Part shown: piece after piece, positions 1 to 9,825 of the stretch
How the letters are laid out: each line of letters begins with the position of its first letter
Position numbering within the stretch: position 1 is the stretch's first letter
From: Mitsuaria sp. GD03876
GTDB lineage: Bacteria; Pseudomonadota; Gammaproteobacteria; Burkholderiales; Burkholderiaceae_C
DNA: 64,000 nucleotides
Reading direction: 5' to 3'
NCBI RefSeq assembly: GCF_029840635.1
Contig: NZ_JAOCCU010000001.1
Coordinates: 124,001 to 188,000 of the forward strand
Notes under the pieces: model-generated
Database searches by the model: none
Told to the model about the DNA's origin: nothing
The model's input: only the letters and a program-made list of their open reading frames with translations
Program-made: the position numbers and the translations under genes

Positions 1-921
1 CAGGTCTCCGAGATGAACATGCGCCGCTACCGCCAGTGGCTGCAGCCGGCGGTGCGCGCCATGGGCAGCAAGGCGCTCGGCGACTGGCTGCGCTGGTGGC
101 ATCCGCTGCGCCAGCAGCACCTGGCGGTCTCCGACCTGCATCCGCTCGCGCCCTGGATCCGCCAGGCCGCCGACGCCGCGCGCGAACGCCGCCAGACCGT
201 GGCGCCGGACAACCCCTGGCTGCAGTGGGAACAACTCGGCTCGCGCTGGATCAGCGAATCGCTGGACCGCGTGGGCCAGCAGCGCGACGCGGCGCTGGTG
301 CACTGGGTCGAGGCGGTCTACGGACCGCGCGGCCTGGGCGCGCTGCTGCCGCCGCGCGAGTCGGACCAGGCCTCGGGCGCCGCGCACGCAGCCGCCGACG
401 AGGCGGACGGCCGGCGCGTCGCGCTCGAGCAGGTCGAGCAAGGCGGCTTCGCCGACGCGGTCTGCCGCATCCTGCTGGCCGGGCTGGCGCATCGCGGCGT
501 CGTGCAGCGGCGCGGGCTGATCCTGGGCCAGCAGCTGGCGGACGCGCATAGGCGCATGGCCGCCGAGGCCGAGGGCGCCGTCGCCGCGGCGCCCACCGAG
601 GACTGGGCCACGCTGCTGCACCGGCAGGCGCTGATCGTGACCTTCGCGCGGGACGAGGCGATGGCCGCGCTGCCGCGACTGCTGCCCACGCTCGAGGACC
701 GGGAGCAGGCGCTGGCGCTGGCCAGCGCGGTGCTGATGGCGGAATCGGAGCTCGCCGATCCGCAGTCGCCCGCCGCGCGCTACGTGCACGAGCTGCTGCA
801 GGTCGATCCGGCGCACGTGGCGGACATGGCGCTGGCGCTGTCCGCGCCGGCCGCGGCGACGGTGTCGATCGCGGCCTCCCCCGCGCCCCGGCCGGCGCGC
901 CGGCGCAAGGCGGCCGCATGA
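1..921 (+). CDS. DUF3141 domain protein, C-terminal part (5' end outside window)
   Basis: The frame is already open at base 1 and runs to a TGA at 919-921, so only the last ~306 residues are present. The protein is Ala/Arg-rich and ends in a basic, proline-rich tail. Recognition as the C-terminal part of a DUF3141 protein (family often annotated as poly-3-hydroxyalkanoate-synthase-like, usually 700-800 residues) rests on weak sequence resemblance and on context. DUF3141 genes are commonly found beside phosphate acetyltransferase, acetate kinase and a FabI-type reductase, the last two of which follow here. The stop overlaps the start of the next gene (ATGA), indicating translational coupling. 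The role is uncertain; a link to acyl-CoA or PHA metabolism is inference. Confidence 0.6.
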   Translation, partial: QVSEMNMRRYRQWLQPAVRAMGSKALGDWLRWWHPLRQQHLAVSDLHPLAPWIRQAADAARERRQTVAPDNPWLQWEQLGSRWISESLDRVGQQRDAALVHWVEAVYGPRGLGALLPPRESDQASGAAHAAADEADGRRVALEQVEQGGFADAVCRILLAGLAHRGVVQRRGLILGQQLADAHRRMAAEAEGAVAAAPTEDWATLLHRQALIVTFARDEAMAALPRLLPTLEDREQALALASAVLMAESELADPQSPAARYVHELLQVDPAHVADMALALSAPAAATVSIAASPAPRPARRRKAAA

Positions 922-1706
922 CCGCGGCCTCCCCCTACGGCCGGCTGCTGGCGGGCCGCAAGGTGCTGGTCACCGGCATCGCCAACGACCAGTCGATCGC
1001 CTACGGCTGCGCCCGCGCCTTCCGCGCGATGGGCGCGGACCTGGCGCTGACCTACCTCAACGACAAGGCGCTGCCGCATGTGAAGCCGCTGGCCGAGGAG
1101 CTCGGCGCCGAGCTGCTGCTGCCGCTGGACCTGCGCGAGCCCGAGGCGCTCGACGCCGTCTTCGACGCGATCTCGGCGCGCTGGGGCGTGCTGCACGCGG
1201 CGTTGCATTCGATCGCGTTCGCGCCCAAGGACGACCTGCACGGCCGCCTGGTCGACAGCAGCGCGGCCGGCTTCGCGATGGCGATGGACATCTCGTGCCA
1301 CAGCTTCATCCGGATGGCGCGGCTGGCCGAACCGCTGATGCGCGCCGGCGGCGGCACGCTGTTCACGATGAGCTTCCAGGGCGCCAGCCGCGTGGTCGAG
1401 CACTACAACCTGATGGGCCCGGTGAAGGCGGCGCTGGAGGCGTCGGTGCGCTACCTGGCGCATGAACTGGGGCCGTCGGGCATCCGGGTGCATGCGATCT
1501 CGCCGGGGCCGATCGCGACGCGCGCGGCCTCGGGGCTGGCGGAGTTCGACGCGCTGCTGGCCGACGCCGCGGCCCGCGCCCCGGCGCACGCGCTGGCCAC
1601 GATCGACGACGTCGGCTACGCGACCGCGATGCTCGCGGCCGATCCCGCGCGGCTCATCACCGGCACCACGCTGTACGTCGACGGCGGTTATCACATCATG
1701 GGGTGA
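918..1706 (+). CDS. fabI: Enoyl-[acyl-carrier-protein] reductase (FabI-type, SDR)
   Basis: This 262-residue short-chain dehydrogenase has FabI features. The N-terminal GIANDQSIAYG stretch replaces the classical glycine motif, and the catalytic pair is Tyr163-x6-Lys170 (YNLMGPVK). It would reduce enoyl-ACP or enoyl-CoA with NAD(P)H in the cytoplasm. The position equivalent to E. coli Tyr146 is Phe153, as in InhA, where Phe149 fills this role. The ATGA overlap with the upstream gene and the 3-base gap to ackA place it in a three-gene operon. Because it sits beside ackA rather than in a fatty-acid synthesis cluster, it may be a paralogue of the housekeeping enzyme; that is inference. Confidence 0.85.
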   Translation: MTAASPYGRLLAGRKVLVTGIANDQSIAYGCARAFRAMGADLALTYLNDKALPHVKPLAEELGAELLLPLDLREPEALDAVFDAISARWGVLHAALHSIAFAPKDDLHGRLVDSSAAGFAMAMDISCHSFIRMARLAEPLMRAGGGTLFTMSFQGASRVVEHYNLMGPVKAALEASVRYLAHELGPSGIRVHAISPGPIATRAASGLAEFDALLADAAARAPAHALATIDDVGYATAMLAADPARLITGTTLYVDGGYHIMG

Positions 1707-1709
1707 GCG

Positions 1710-2930
1710 ATGGATCCACGGCTCGAAGGCGAATTCATCGCGGTGGTCAACGCGGGGTCCTCCAGCATCAAGCTGTCGATGTTCTCGCTGCACGACGACC
1801 GCCGCCAAGGCCCGCTGCGGCTGGAACTGCGCGCGCAGGTCGAGGGCCTGGGCACCTCGGCGCCGCGCTTCGAGGCCGTCCACGCCGACGGCTCGCCGGC
1901 GGGTTCGCGCGCCTGGCCGGTCGACGCGCGGCTCACGCATGACGGCGCGCTCGACCACCTCGTCGAGTTCGTCACCCACGAGTTCCCCGGCATCGAGATG
2001 CTGGGCATCGGGCACCGCGTCGTGCACGGCGGCACCGCCTTCGACCAGCCGGTGGTGGTGACGCCGCCGGTGCTGGCGCAGCTGGAGACGCTGGTCCCGC
2101 TGGCGCCGCTGCACCAGCCGCACAACCTGGCGCCGATCCGGCGCGCGTTCGCGGCGCTGCCGGGGTTGCCGCAGGTCGCCTGCTTCGACACCGCCTTCCA
2201 CCGCGGCCAGTCCGACATCGCCGATGCCTTCGCGCTGCCCTATGCGCTGTTCGAGGCCGGCGTGCGCCGCTACGGCTTCCACGGGCTCAGCTACGAGTAC
2301 ATCGCGTCGCGGCTGCCGGCGCTGTCGCCGCGGCTGGCGGACGGACGCACCGTCGTGCTGCACCTGGGCAACGGCGCCAGCGCCTGCGCGATGCACCGCG
2401 GCCGCAGCGTGGCCAGCAGCATGGGCTTCACCGCGCTGGACGGCCTGCCGATGGGCACGCGCAGCGGCGCGGTCGACCCCGGCGTGCTGATCTACCTGAT
2501 GGACGAGCAGCGCATGGACGCGCGCGACCTGGAGGCGCTGCTCTACAAGCAGTCCGGGCTGCTGGGGCTGTCGGGCGTGTCCAGCGACATGCGCCAGCTG
2601 CTGACCAGCGACGCGCCGCGGGCGCGCTTCGCGATCGACGTCTTCGTGCACCGCGTCGCCCGCGAGATCGGCGCGCTGGCCGCGGAGATGGGCGGCCTGG
2701 ACGGGCTGGTGTTCACCGCCGGCATCGGCGAGCATGCGACCGAGATCCGGCGCCGCGTGCTGTCGCGCTGCCTGTGGCTGGGGCTGTCGGTGCAGGACGT
2801 CGCCAATCGCGAGGGCCCGCCCGAACGCCGCATCAGCACCGTCGACAGCCGCTGCGAGGCCTGGGTCATCCCGACCGACGAGGAATTCATGATGGCCCGG
2901 CACGCCTTCCGGCTGCTCGCCGGCGAGTGA
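1710..2930 (+). CDS. ackA: Acetate kinase / acetate-propionate family kinase
   Basis: This 406-residue ASKHA-fold kinase interconverts acetate (or propionate) plus ATP with the acyl phosphate plus ADP. Visible motifs are VVNAGSSSIKLS near residue 11, GHRVVHGG, CFDTAFHR, RYGFHGLSYEY, the phosphate-binding HLGNGAS and a C-terminal FTAGIGEH. The length matches the family (about 400). It starts 3 bases after the fabI stop, so it is almost certainly co-transcribed. The partner phosphate acetyltransferase would be expected upstream of the window. Confidence 0.93.
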   Translation: MDPRLEGEFIAVVNAGSSSIKLSMFSLHDDRRQGPLRLELRAQVEGLGTSAPRFEAVHADGSPAGSRAWPVDARLTHDGALDHLVEFVTHEFPGIEMLGIGHRVVHGGTAFDQPVVVTPPVLAQLETLVPLAPLHQPHNLAPIRRAFAALPGLPQVACFDTAFHRGQSDIADAFALPYALFEAGVRRYGFHGLSYEYIASRLPALSPRLADGRTVVLHLGNGASACAMHRGRSVASSMGFTALDGLPMGTRSGAVDPGVLIYLMDEQRMDARDLEALLYKQSGLLGLSGVSSDMRQLLTSDAPRARFAIDVFVHRVAREIGALAAEMGGLDGLVFTAGIGEHATEIRRRVLSRCLWLGLSVQDVANREGPPERRISTVDSRCEAWVIPTDEEFMMARHAFRLLAGE

Positions 2931-3061
2931 GCCGGACGGCGACGCCGGCGACGCGCGACGGCGTTTCCTTGTTTCCTTGCCGGCGGCGTGTCCGTGACGC
3001 GCGCCGCGCCTTGTTCCCGGTCCGCCTTGTTCCGTGATTCCCGCGTGGAAAGGAGATCCCG

Positions 3062-3421
3062 ATGAGAACGCCCAAGCAGCGCTACAGCGCCGAGGAATGG
3101 GAGAAGACGGTCCACGACGTGGACCTGGAGATCGCGCAGCTGGCGATCATGTGCCACATCCGCCTGCTGGATCCGGGGGTGATCGAGCGCGTGCTGGACA
3201 ACGACGCGCGGGTCTGCCGCGACGGGCATGAAGGCGGCTTCGAAAAACTGCGGGGGATGCTCTACCTGCATTACGAGGTCCAGGCCCGGCTCGCGGAGGA
3301 ACTCGGCCCGGCGGACGCGGCCGAGGTGATCCAGCGCGTGCGCGCGCACCTGCTGACGCGCATCGGGACGCAGCTCGGCACGCTGGGCACGGTCGGCGGC
3401 GCGGGGCCCGAGAGCCAATAA
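3062..3421 (+). CDS. Small conserved hypothetical protein
   Basis: This 119-residue soluble protein has an unknown role. A strong Shine-Dalgarno sequence (AAAGGAGA) sits 6-7 bases before the ATG, and the coding composition matches neighbouring genes, so it is probably real. It looks all-helical: charged N-terminal helices, a CHIRLLDPGVIERVLD stretch, and a C-terminal Gly/Thr-rich tail. No signal peptide, membrane segment or catalytic motif is visible. It lies 131 bp after ackA and may have its own promoter. Confidence 0.6.
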   Translation: MRTPKQRYSAEEWEKTVHDVDLEIAQLAIMCHIRLLDPGVIERVLDNDARVCRDGHEGGFEKLRGMLYLHYEVQARLAEELGPADAAEVIQRVRAHLLTRIGTQLGTLGTVGGAGPESQ

Positions 3422-3487
3422 CCCCACCGGCTTGGGCCGCGCGGGCCACGGCGCTACAGTGGGCCGCATCGCCTCGCGGGACGCCCC

Positions 3488-4093
3488 ATGCGCATCGCCC
3501 TCCTTTCCTTCGACGGCTTCAACGAGATCGACAGCTTCGTCCCGCTGGGACTGCTGAACCGGCTCAAGCCGCTGGGCTGGTCCGCGGAGCTGTGCGGGCC
3601 GGGCGCGACGGTCACGTCGATGAACGGCGTGACGGTGCAGCTCAAGCGCTCGCTGGAATGGGCCAACGAGGCCGACGCGGTCTGGTTCGGCTCGGGCATC
3701 TACACGCGGGCGATCGCGGAGAACTCCGCGCTGCTGGACCGGCTGCAGATCGACCCGACGCGGCAGCTGATCGCGTCGCAGTGCTCGGGCGCGCTGCTGG
3801 TGGCGCGGCTCGGCCTGCTGGGCGACGCCCCCGCCTGCACCGATTCGTCGACCCGCCCCTGGCTCGTGGAGGCCGGCGTGCGCGTGCTCGACGAGCCCTT
3901 CCATGCCCGCGGCCCGGTGGCGACCTCGGGCGGTTGCCTGGCATCGCAGTACCTGTCGGCCTGGCTGATGTGGAGCAAGGCGGGCGAGGCCGCCACCCGC
4001 GACGCGTTGACCTATGCCGCGCCGGTCGGCGAGAAGGCCGAGTACGTCGAGCGCCTGCTCGCCCGCGTCCGCCCGTTCATGGCCGACGCATGA
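3488..4093 (+). CDS. DJ-1/PfpI family protein
   Basis: This 201-residue class-I glutamine-amidotransferase-like protein belongs to the DJ-1/PfpI group. It starts with the typical strand-loop RIALLSFDGFNEID, whose Glu13 matches the conserved acidic residue. The nucleophile elbow is SQCSGALL with Cys99. Related proteins are isonitrile hydratases, glyoxalase III/deglycases and the sensor half of GlxA-type regulators. No AraC-type DNA-binding domain is attached, so it is more likely an enzyme or chaperone. The exact substrate cannot be read from sequence. Confidence 0.82.
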   Translation: MRIALLSFDGFNEIDSFVPLGLLNRLKPLGWSAELCGPGATVTSMNGVTVQLKRSLEWANEADAVWFGSGIYTRAIAENSALLDRLQIDPTRQLIASQCSGALLVARLGLLGDAPACTDSSTRPWLVEAGVRVLDEPFHARGPVATSGGCLASQYLSAWLMWSKAGEAATRDALTYAAPVGEKAEYVERLLARVRPFMADA

Positions 4094-4121
4094 CGCACCG
4101 CCACGCAGTCCGTGATCCAGA

Positions 4122-4205
4122 GTCGGCGGGAGCCGGCCTGGGGGCTGCGACCTGCGGTTAAGCCCCGCCAGCGTGGGAGCAGCCCCCAGGCCGGCTCCCG
4201 CCGAC
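4122..4205. repeat. Long perfect intergenic inverted repeat (27-bp arms)
   Basis: Arms at 4122-4148 and 4179-4205 are exact reverse complements over 27 bp, separated by a 30-bp loop. The arms contain GGAGCCGGCC and GGGGGCTGC. There is no T-run, so it is not a classical intrinsic terminator. It fills the gap between the PfpI-like gene and prfC and could form a very stable RNA or cruciform hairpin. It resembles the REP-type palindromes seen between genes in proteobacteria. Confidence 0.85.
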
Positions 4206-4261
4206 GGGCGCAGTCCACACGAGACCCCCGATAATCGCGAGTTCGCCGCCCAAGAGCCGCC

Positions 4262-5902
<1,641 letters not shown>

Positions 5903-5980
5903 GCCGGCTATTCGCACAGCCGTGGCGCCTGGCCCCGCGCCAGCGCACGGCCTGTCATGCCCGCTTCCTACACTGGTGCG

Positions 5981-6781
5981 ATGCCCCACGTGATCGAGCC
6001 CTCGCCGGAGCGCCGCCGCTGCTGCCTCCTGCTCGCGGCCGCGCTGCTGCCGGGCGCGATGCCGGCGGCGGCCTGGGCCTCCCGGCGCCCCGCGGACGGC
6101 CCCGGCGAGCTGGTCGGCTTCACCGAGAACCTGCCGCCGCTGAACTACGCCGACAACGGCGTGCCGCGCGGCTTCGCCACCGAGCTGCTGCAGGCGATGG
6201 CCGCCGAGGCCGGCCAGCGGCTGCGCGTCGAGGTGCTGCCCTGGCAGCGCTCGGTGCAGGAATCGGCGCGGCAGGCCGACAGCGTGCTGTTCTCGCTGAC
6301 GCGCACGCCGGAACGCGAAGCCCAGTTCCGCTGGATCGGGCCGATCAGCCCGCGTCGCATCCTCGTCTACCGGCTGAGCCATCGCACCGAGGTGCGGCCG
6401 GCCAGCCTGAAGCAGCTCAACGGCTGGCGGCTGGGCGTGTCGCGCGACTCGGCCTCGGCCAAGCAGTTGCTGGCGGAAGGCCTGCGTCCGGAGACCGACC
6501 TGGAACTGGGGCTGGACGACGCCACCAACCTGCGCAAGCTGCTCGCCGGCCGCATGGACCTGATCGTGCTGCTGGACTGGGCCGCGGCCTGGCACCTGCG
6601 CGAGATGAAGCTGCCCTACGAGGCGCTGACGCCGGTGCTGCCGCTGGACGTGGACAAGTCCTACTGGTTCGGGATGCCGGCGGACGGCGATCCGGCCCTG
6701 GCGCGGCGGCTGCAGGCCGCGCTGGACCGGATCAGGCGGGACGGGCGCTACGAGCGCCTGCGCCAGCAGTACTTCGCGTGA
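5981..6781 (+). CDS. Periplasmic solute-binding protein, amino-acid type (SBP family 3)
   Basis: From the ATG at 5981 this is a 266-residue precursor. An arginine-rich n-region (ERRR) precedes a hydrophobic Ala/Leu core ending near AAAWA, a likely signal peptide. The body has the PBPb/SBP_bac_3 pattern: FTENLPPLNYADNGVPRGFATELLQAMA, then SVLFSLTRTPEREAQFRWIGPI. An in-frame ATG at 5957 is an alternative start; neither has a clear ribosome site. No permease or ATPase gene is adjacent, so it is an orphan receptor of unknown ligand. The 3' end overlaps the convergent epimerase gene by 50 bp. Confidence 0.8.
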   Translation: MPHVIEPSPERRRCCLLLAAALLPGAMPAAAWASRRPADGPGELVGFTENLPPLNYADNGVPRGFATELLQAMAAEAGQRLRVEVLPWQRSVQESARQADSVLFSLTRTPEREAQFRWIGPISPRRILVYRLSHRTEVRPASLKQLNGWRLGVSRDSASAKQLLAEGLRPETDLELGLDDATNLRKLLAGRMDLIVLLDWAAAWHLREMKLPYEALTPVLPLDVDKSYWFGMPADGDPALARRLQAALDRIRRDGRYERLRQQYFA

Positions 6782-7829
6782 GCGCGTCGGTCGGCGCGTC
6801 CGGCAGGCAGCCCAGCGAGGCCAGCGTGCGCTCCACCGCCAGCTCCAGCGGCGTGTGCGGCACGCCGCCGTCGCGGCGCAGCTCGGCCGCCAACCGGGCG
6901 CCGTCCATGCGCAGCGGCTCGCGCCACAGGTAGCGCATCTCGGCGAGTTCGCGGAACAGCGGCACCACCGGCTGCGCCAGCCGCACCGCCCACCACGGGA
7001 AGCGCGCGAGCTTGGGCATCGCGCCGGTGCGGCGCTTCACCACGCGCTGGATCGCCGCCGCCATCTGGCGGCCGTCGGCGTCCCAATGGCCTTCGAAGTG
7101 GAAGCGGGCGAACGCGGGCAGCGCGTCTCGGCGCGCGATCAGCGCCGCCATCGCCGCCGCGACGTCGGGCAGGTAGGCCCACTGGTGGCCGACGCCGTCG
7201 GTGCCCGGTTGCTGGATCCGCGTCACCGGCCGGCCCGGCGTCACCAGGCCCTGCGAGAACCAGTTGTTGGCCGCGCCCGGGCCGAAGAAGTCGCCGGCGC
7301 GCAGCACGATGGCGCGGAACTGGCCGCGCTCGGCGCCCTCGCGCAGGCGGCGTTCCATCTCCACCCGGATCGCGCCCTTGCGGGTCCGCGGGCGCTGCGG
7401 CGCGTCCTCGGCCGGATGCGGCAGCGCGTCCGGGCCGAAGTTGTAGACGGTGCCCGGCAGCACGACGGTCGCGCCGCGCGCCGCGGCGGCGGCGATCGTG
7501 TTGTCGAGCATCGGCAGCACCAGCTCGCTCCAGCGGCGGTAGCCGGGCGGGTTCACCGCGTGGACGATCACGTCGCAGCCCTGGGCGGCACGCTGCACAT
7601 CCTGGGCGTCGAGCGCGTCGCCCCGCAGCCAGTGCAGGCCGTCGCGGTGCTCGGACTCGCCGGCCAGTCCGCGCTGGAGCGCCTTGACCGTCCAGCCGGC
7701 GTCGCGCAGCGCCCGGGCCACCGCGCCGCCGATCCCGCCGCTGGCGCCCAGCACCAGCGCCGTGCGCTTGGCCACCGCCGTCATCGCGGCCAGCACGCCG
7801 ATCGCATCCATCGAAGTCATCGCATCCAT
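6732..7829 (-). CDS. NAD(P)-dependent epimerase/NmrA-like reductase
   Basis: This 365-residue extended or atypical SDR has the dinucleotide-binding motif GASGGIGG at residues 28-35. The start at 7829 is chosen because AGGAG lies 7 bases upstream; an in-frame ATG at 7856 has no such site. The pattern VIHAVNPPGYRRWSELVLPMLDNTIAAA and an internal GTVYNFGP segment match NAD-dependent epimerase/dehydratase family proteins. It is divergent from a LysR-type regulator gene 98 bp away, which probably controls it. The substrate is unknown. Confidence 0.78.
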   Translation of the reverse strand: MDAMTSMDAIGVLAAMTAVAKRTALVLGASGGIGGAVARALRDAGWTVKALQRGLAGESEHRDGLHWLRGDALDAQDVQRAAQGCDVIVHAVNPPGYRRWSELVLPMLDNTIAAAAARGATVVLPGTVYNFGPDALPHPAEDAPQRPRTRKGAIRVEMERRLREGAERGQFRAIVLRAGDFFGPGAANNWFSQGLVTPGRPVTRIQQPGTDGVGHQWAYLPDVAAAMAALIARRDALPAFARFHFEGHWDADGRQMAAAIQRVVKRRTGAMPKLARFPWWAVRLAQPVVPLFRELAEMRYLWREPLRMDGARLAAELRRDGGVPHTPLELAVERTLASLGCLPDAPTDALTRSTAGAGARSARPA

Positions 7830-7911
7830 GTTCCGCTCCTGTTGTGGGGAAGGCATGGGACGGATTCTGGGAAATGGCGACTTTCCTGAAAATTACCGAG
7901 CATCGACGGGC

Positions 7912-7933
7912 AGCTATACATTTCTGTATGGCT
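7912..7933. promoter_or_regulatory. Candidate LysR-type regulator binding site (ATAC-N6-GTAT)
   Basis: Between the divergent epimerase and LysR genes is a 9-bp inverted repeat with one mismatch (AGCTATACA / TGTATGGCT, 4-bp spacer). Its core ATAC-N6-GTAT is the classical LysR-family box. The right arm overlaps the LysR start codon at 7928, which fits autorepression by the regulator. Confidence 0.55.
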
Positions 7934-8827
7934 TCGACGATCGCATGGGAGTGGTATCGCTCCTTCCTGGGGGTGTTGCGCGAGGGCTCGCTATCCGGCG
8001 CGGCACGGGTGCTGGACCTGACGCAGCCGACGGTGGGCCGGCACGTGGCGGCGCTGGAGGCGCAGGTGGGGCAGTCGCTGTTCGTGCGCACGCCCGCGGG
8101 CCTGCTGCCGACCGAGGCGGCGCTGGCCTTGCGGCCTTACGCGGAGGCGATGGACAGCACGGCGGCCGCGTTGGAGCGCACCGCGCGCAGCCATGGCGAC
8201 GGCGTGCGCGGCGTGGTGCGGGTGACCGCGAGCGAGGTGGTCGGCGTGGAGATCCTGCCGCCGCTGATCGCCGCGCTGCGGGAACGGCATCCGGCGCTGG
8301 TCGTGGAACTGGCGCTGACCAACAAGGTCCAGGACCTGCTGCGGCGCGAGGCCGACATCGCAATCCGGATGACCCCGCCGAAGCAGGAGCAGCTGATCGC
8401 GCGGCGGGTCGGGGTGATCGAGCTCGGCCTGCATGCGCATGAGCGCTACCTGGCGGCGCGCGGGACGCCGGCGTCGATGCCGGCGCTGCTGGCCGACGGG
8501 CATGCGCTGATCGGCTACGACGACACGCCGCCCTACGTGCGGGCGCTGGCGCGGCGCTTCCCGCAGTTCGAGCGGGAGAACTTCGCGGTGCGCGCGGACA
8601 GCGACCTGGCGCAGCTGGCGCTGATCCGCGCGGGCGCGGGGATCGGGGTCTGCCAGACGGGACTGGCCAGGCGCGACCCGGCGGTCCGGCGCGTGCTCGC
8701 CGAGGTCTTCAGCATCCCGCTGGAGACCTGGATCACGATGCACGAGGACCTGCGCGACAGCCCGCGCTGCCGGGTGGTGTTCGAGGCGCTGGTCACCGGC
8801 CTCGAACGGCACATCGAGGCCGGCTGA
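7928..8827 (+). CDS. LysR-family transcriptional regulator
   Basis: This 299-residue regulator has an N-terminal winged helix-turn-helix (about residues 5-65, including GSLSGAARVLDLTQPTVGRHVAALE) and a C-terminal LysR substrate-binding domain. It is divergent from the epimerase gene and probably controls it in response to an unknown effector. The start at 7928 puts the HTH about 10 residues from the N-terminus, as usual; a longer form from 7844 is less likely. A LysR-type palindrome overlaps the start codon. Confidence 0.88.
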   Translation: MASTIAWEWYRSFLGVLREGSLSGAARVLDLTQPTVGRHVAALEAQVGQSLFVRTPAGLLPTEAALALRPYAEAMDSTAAALERTARSHGDGVRGVVRVTASEVVGVEILPPLIAALRERHPALVVELALTNKVQDLLRREADIAIRMTPPKQEQLIARRVGVIELGLHAHERYLAARGTPASMPALLADGHALIGYDDTPPYVRALARRFPQFERENFAVRADSDLAQLALIRAGAGIGVCQTGLARRDPAVRRVLAEVFSIPLETWITMHEDLRDSPRCRVVFEALVTGLERHIEAG

Positions 8828-8844
8828 GGCGCCCGGGACACGCC

Positions 8845-8868
8845 GGGCGCCGGGCGCCGGGCGCCGGG
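8845..8868. repeat. Short tandem repeat GGGCGCC x3
   Basis: Three exact head-to-tail copies of GGGCGCC, plus a partial fourth, lie in the 47-bp gap between the convergent LysR and metallo-hydrolase genes. The unit is itself nearly palindromic, so the run can fold into alternative hairpins and may end transcription from both sides. It is also a likely slippage site. Confidence 0.7.
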
Positions 8869-8874
8869 ACCGCC

Positions 8875-9825
8875 TTACGGCTTGATGCTGTAGTTCGCCG
8901 GCACCCAGCGGTAGCCCTTGCCGTCCTTGGCCACGTGGCCCAGGCCCGGGAAGGACACATGCGCGATGGCGACCCAGTAGCCGTTCTTCGCCGCGTCCGC
9001 GTAGGCCGCCTGGCGCTGCGGCATCGCGCGCTTGGAGTCGGTGTCGAAGCTGATCGTCACCGTCGGGTCCGGGAACTGCACCGCCGCGACGTGCATCAGG
9101 TCGCCCCACACCGCCAGCTTCTGGCCCTGGCTCTGCACCAAGTAGACCGTGTGGCCCGGCGTGTGGCCGTAGGCCGCGTGCGTGCGGATGCCCGGCACCA
9201 GCTCCGTCTCGCCGCTGAACGGCTTGAGCCGGCCCGCGTCCTGGTACGGCTTGAGCGCCGCGATCGCCGCGCCGAAGAAGTCCTTGTGCGCCGGATCCTT
9301 CGCCGCGTTGTCCGCGTTCAGCCAGAAGTCCGCGTCCTGCTGGTCCATCCGGACCACGGCGTTGGGGAACAGCGCCTGTCCGTCCTTGGTCAGGCCCGCC
9401 GTGTGGTCGGGGTGCAGGTGGGTGATGTAGACCTCGTCGACCTGCTCGGGCTGGTAGCCCGCCGCCTTCAGGTTGGCCATCAGCTTGCCGGTCGTGGGAC
9501 CGAAGGCGCCGTTGGCGCCGGTGTCGATCAGCACCAGCTTGGTGCCGGTGTTGACCAGGTAGGCGTTGATCGAGGTCTCGACCGGCGGCTTCAGGAAGCT
9601 CTTGCCCAGCGCCTTCGCGACGGTGCCGGGCTTGGCCTTGTCCATCAGCTGGTCCACCGGCAGGTCGATCGTGCCGTCGTTGAGCGCGGTGATCTCGAAG
9701 TCGCCGAGCATCATCCGGTAGTACCCCGGCGCCTGCGTCTTCACCTGCGGCGCGGCGGCCTGCGCGCCGGCGGCGGCGAGGGCGAGCGCGAGACCGAGGA
9801 CGGCGAATCTTCCGGAACGGATCAT
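8875..9825 (-). CDS. Secreted MBL-fold metallo-hydrolase, methyl parathion hydrolase-like
   Basis: This 316-residue precursor starts at 9825, where AGGAGG lies 7 bases upstream. An N-terminal signal peptide ends near GAQA (residues ~20-24). The zinc-binding motif HLHPDH is at 136-141, with His221, Asp242 and His289 as further expected ligands. The whole sequence lines up, from memory, with bacterial methyl parathion hydrolase (MPH), including GYYRMMLGDFEITALNDGT. At the sites reported to change during MPH evolution it carries Leu60, His245, Ile258 and Phe260, the presumed ancestral states. It is therefore more likely a periplasmic lactonase/arylesterase than an efficient organophosphate hydrolase. 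It stands alone on this strand. Confidence 0.85.
   Translation of the reverse strand: MIRSGRFAVLGLALALAAAGAQAAAPQVKTQAPGYYRMMLGDFEITALNDGTIDLPVDQLMDKAKPGTVAKALGKSFLKPPVETSINAYLVNTGTKLVLIDTGANGAFGPTTGKLMANLKAAGYQPEQVDEVYITHLHPDHTAGLTKDGQALFPNAVVRMDQQDADFWLNADNAAKDPAHKDFFGAAIAALKPYQDAGRLKPFSGETELVPGIRTHAAYGHTPGHTVYLVQSQGQKLAVWGDLMHVAAVQFPDPTVTISFDTDSKRAMPQRQAAYADAAKNGYWVAIAHVSFPGLGHVAKDGKGYRWVPANYSIKP

Noticed and set aside
5984-5996. CACGTG core suggesting another parS near 5985
   Set aside because: The flanks do not match TGTTTCACGTGAAACA beyond the six-base core.
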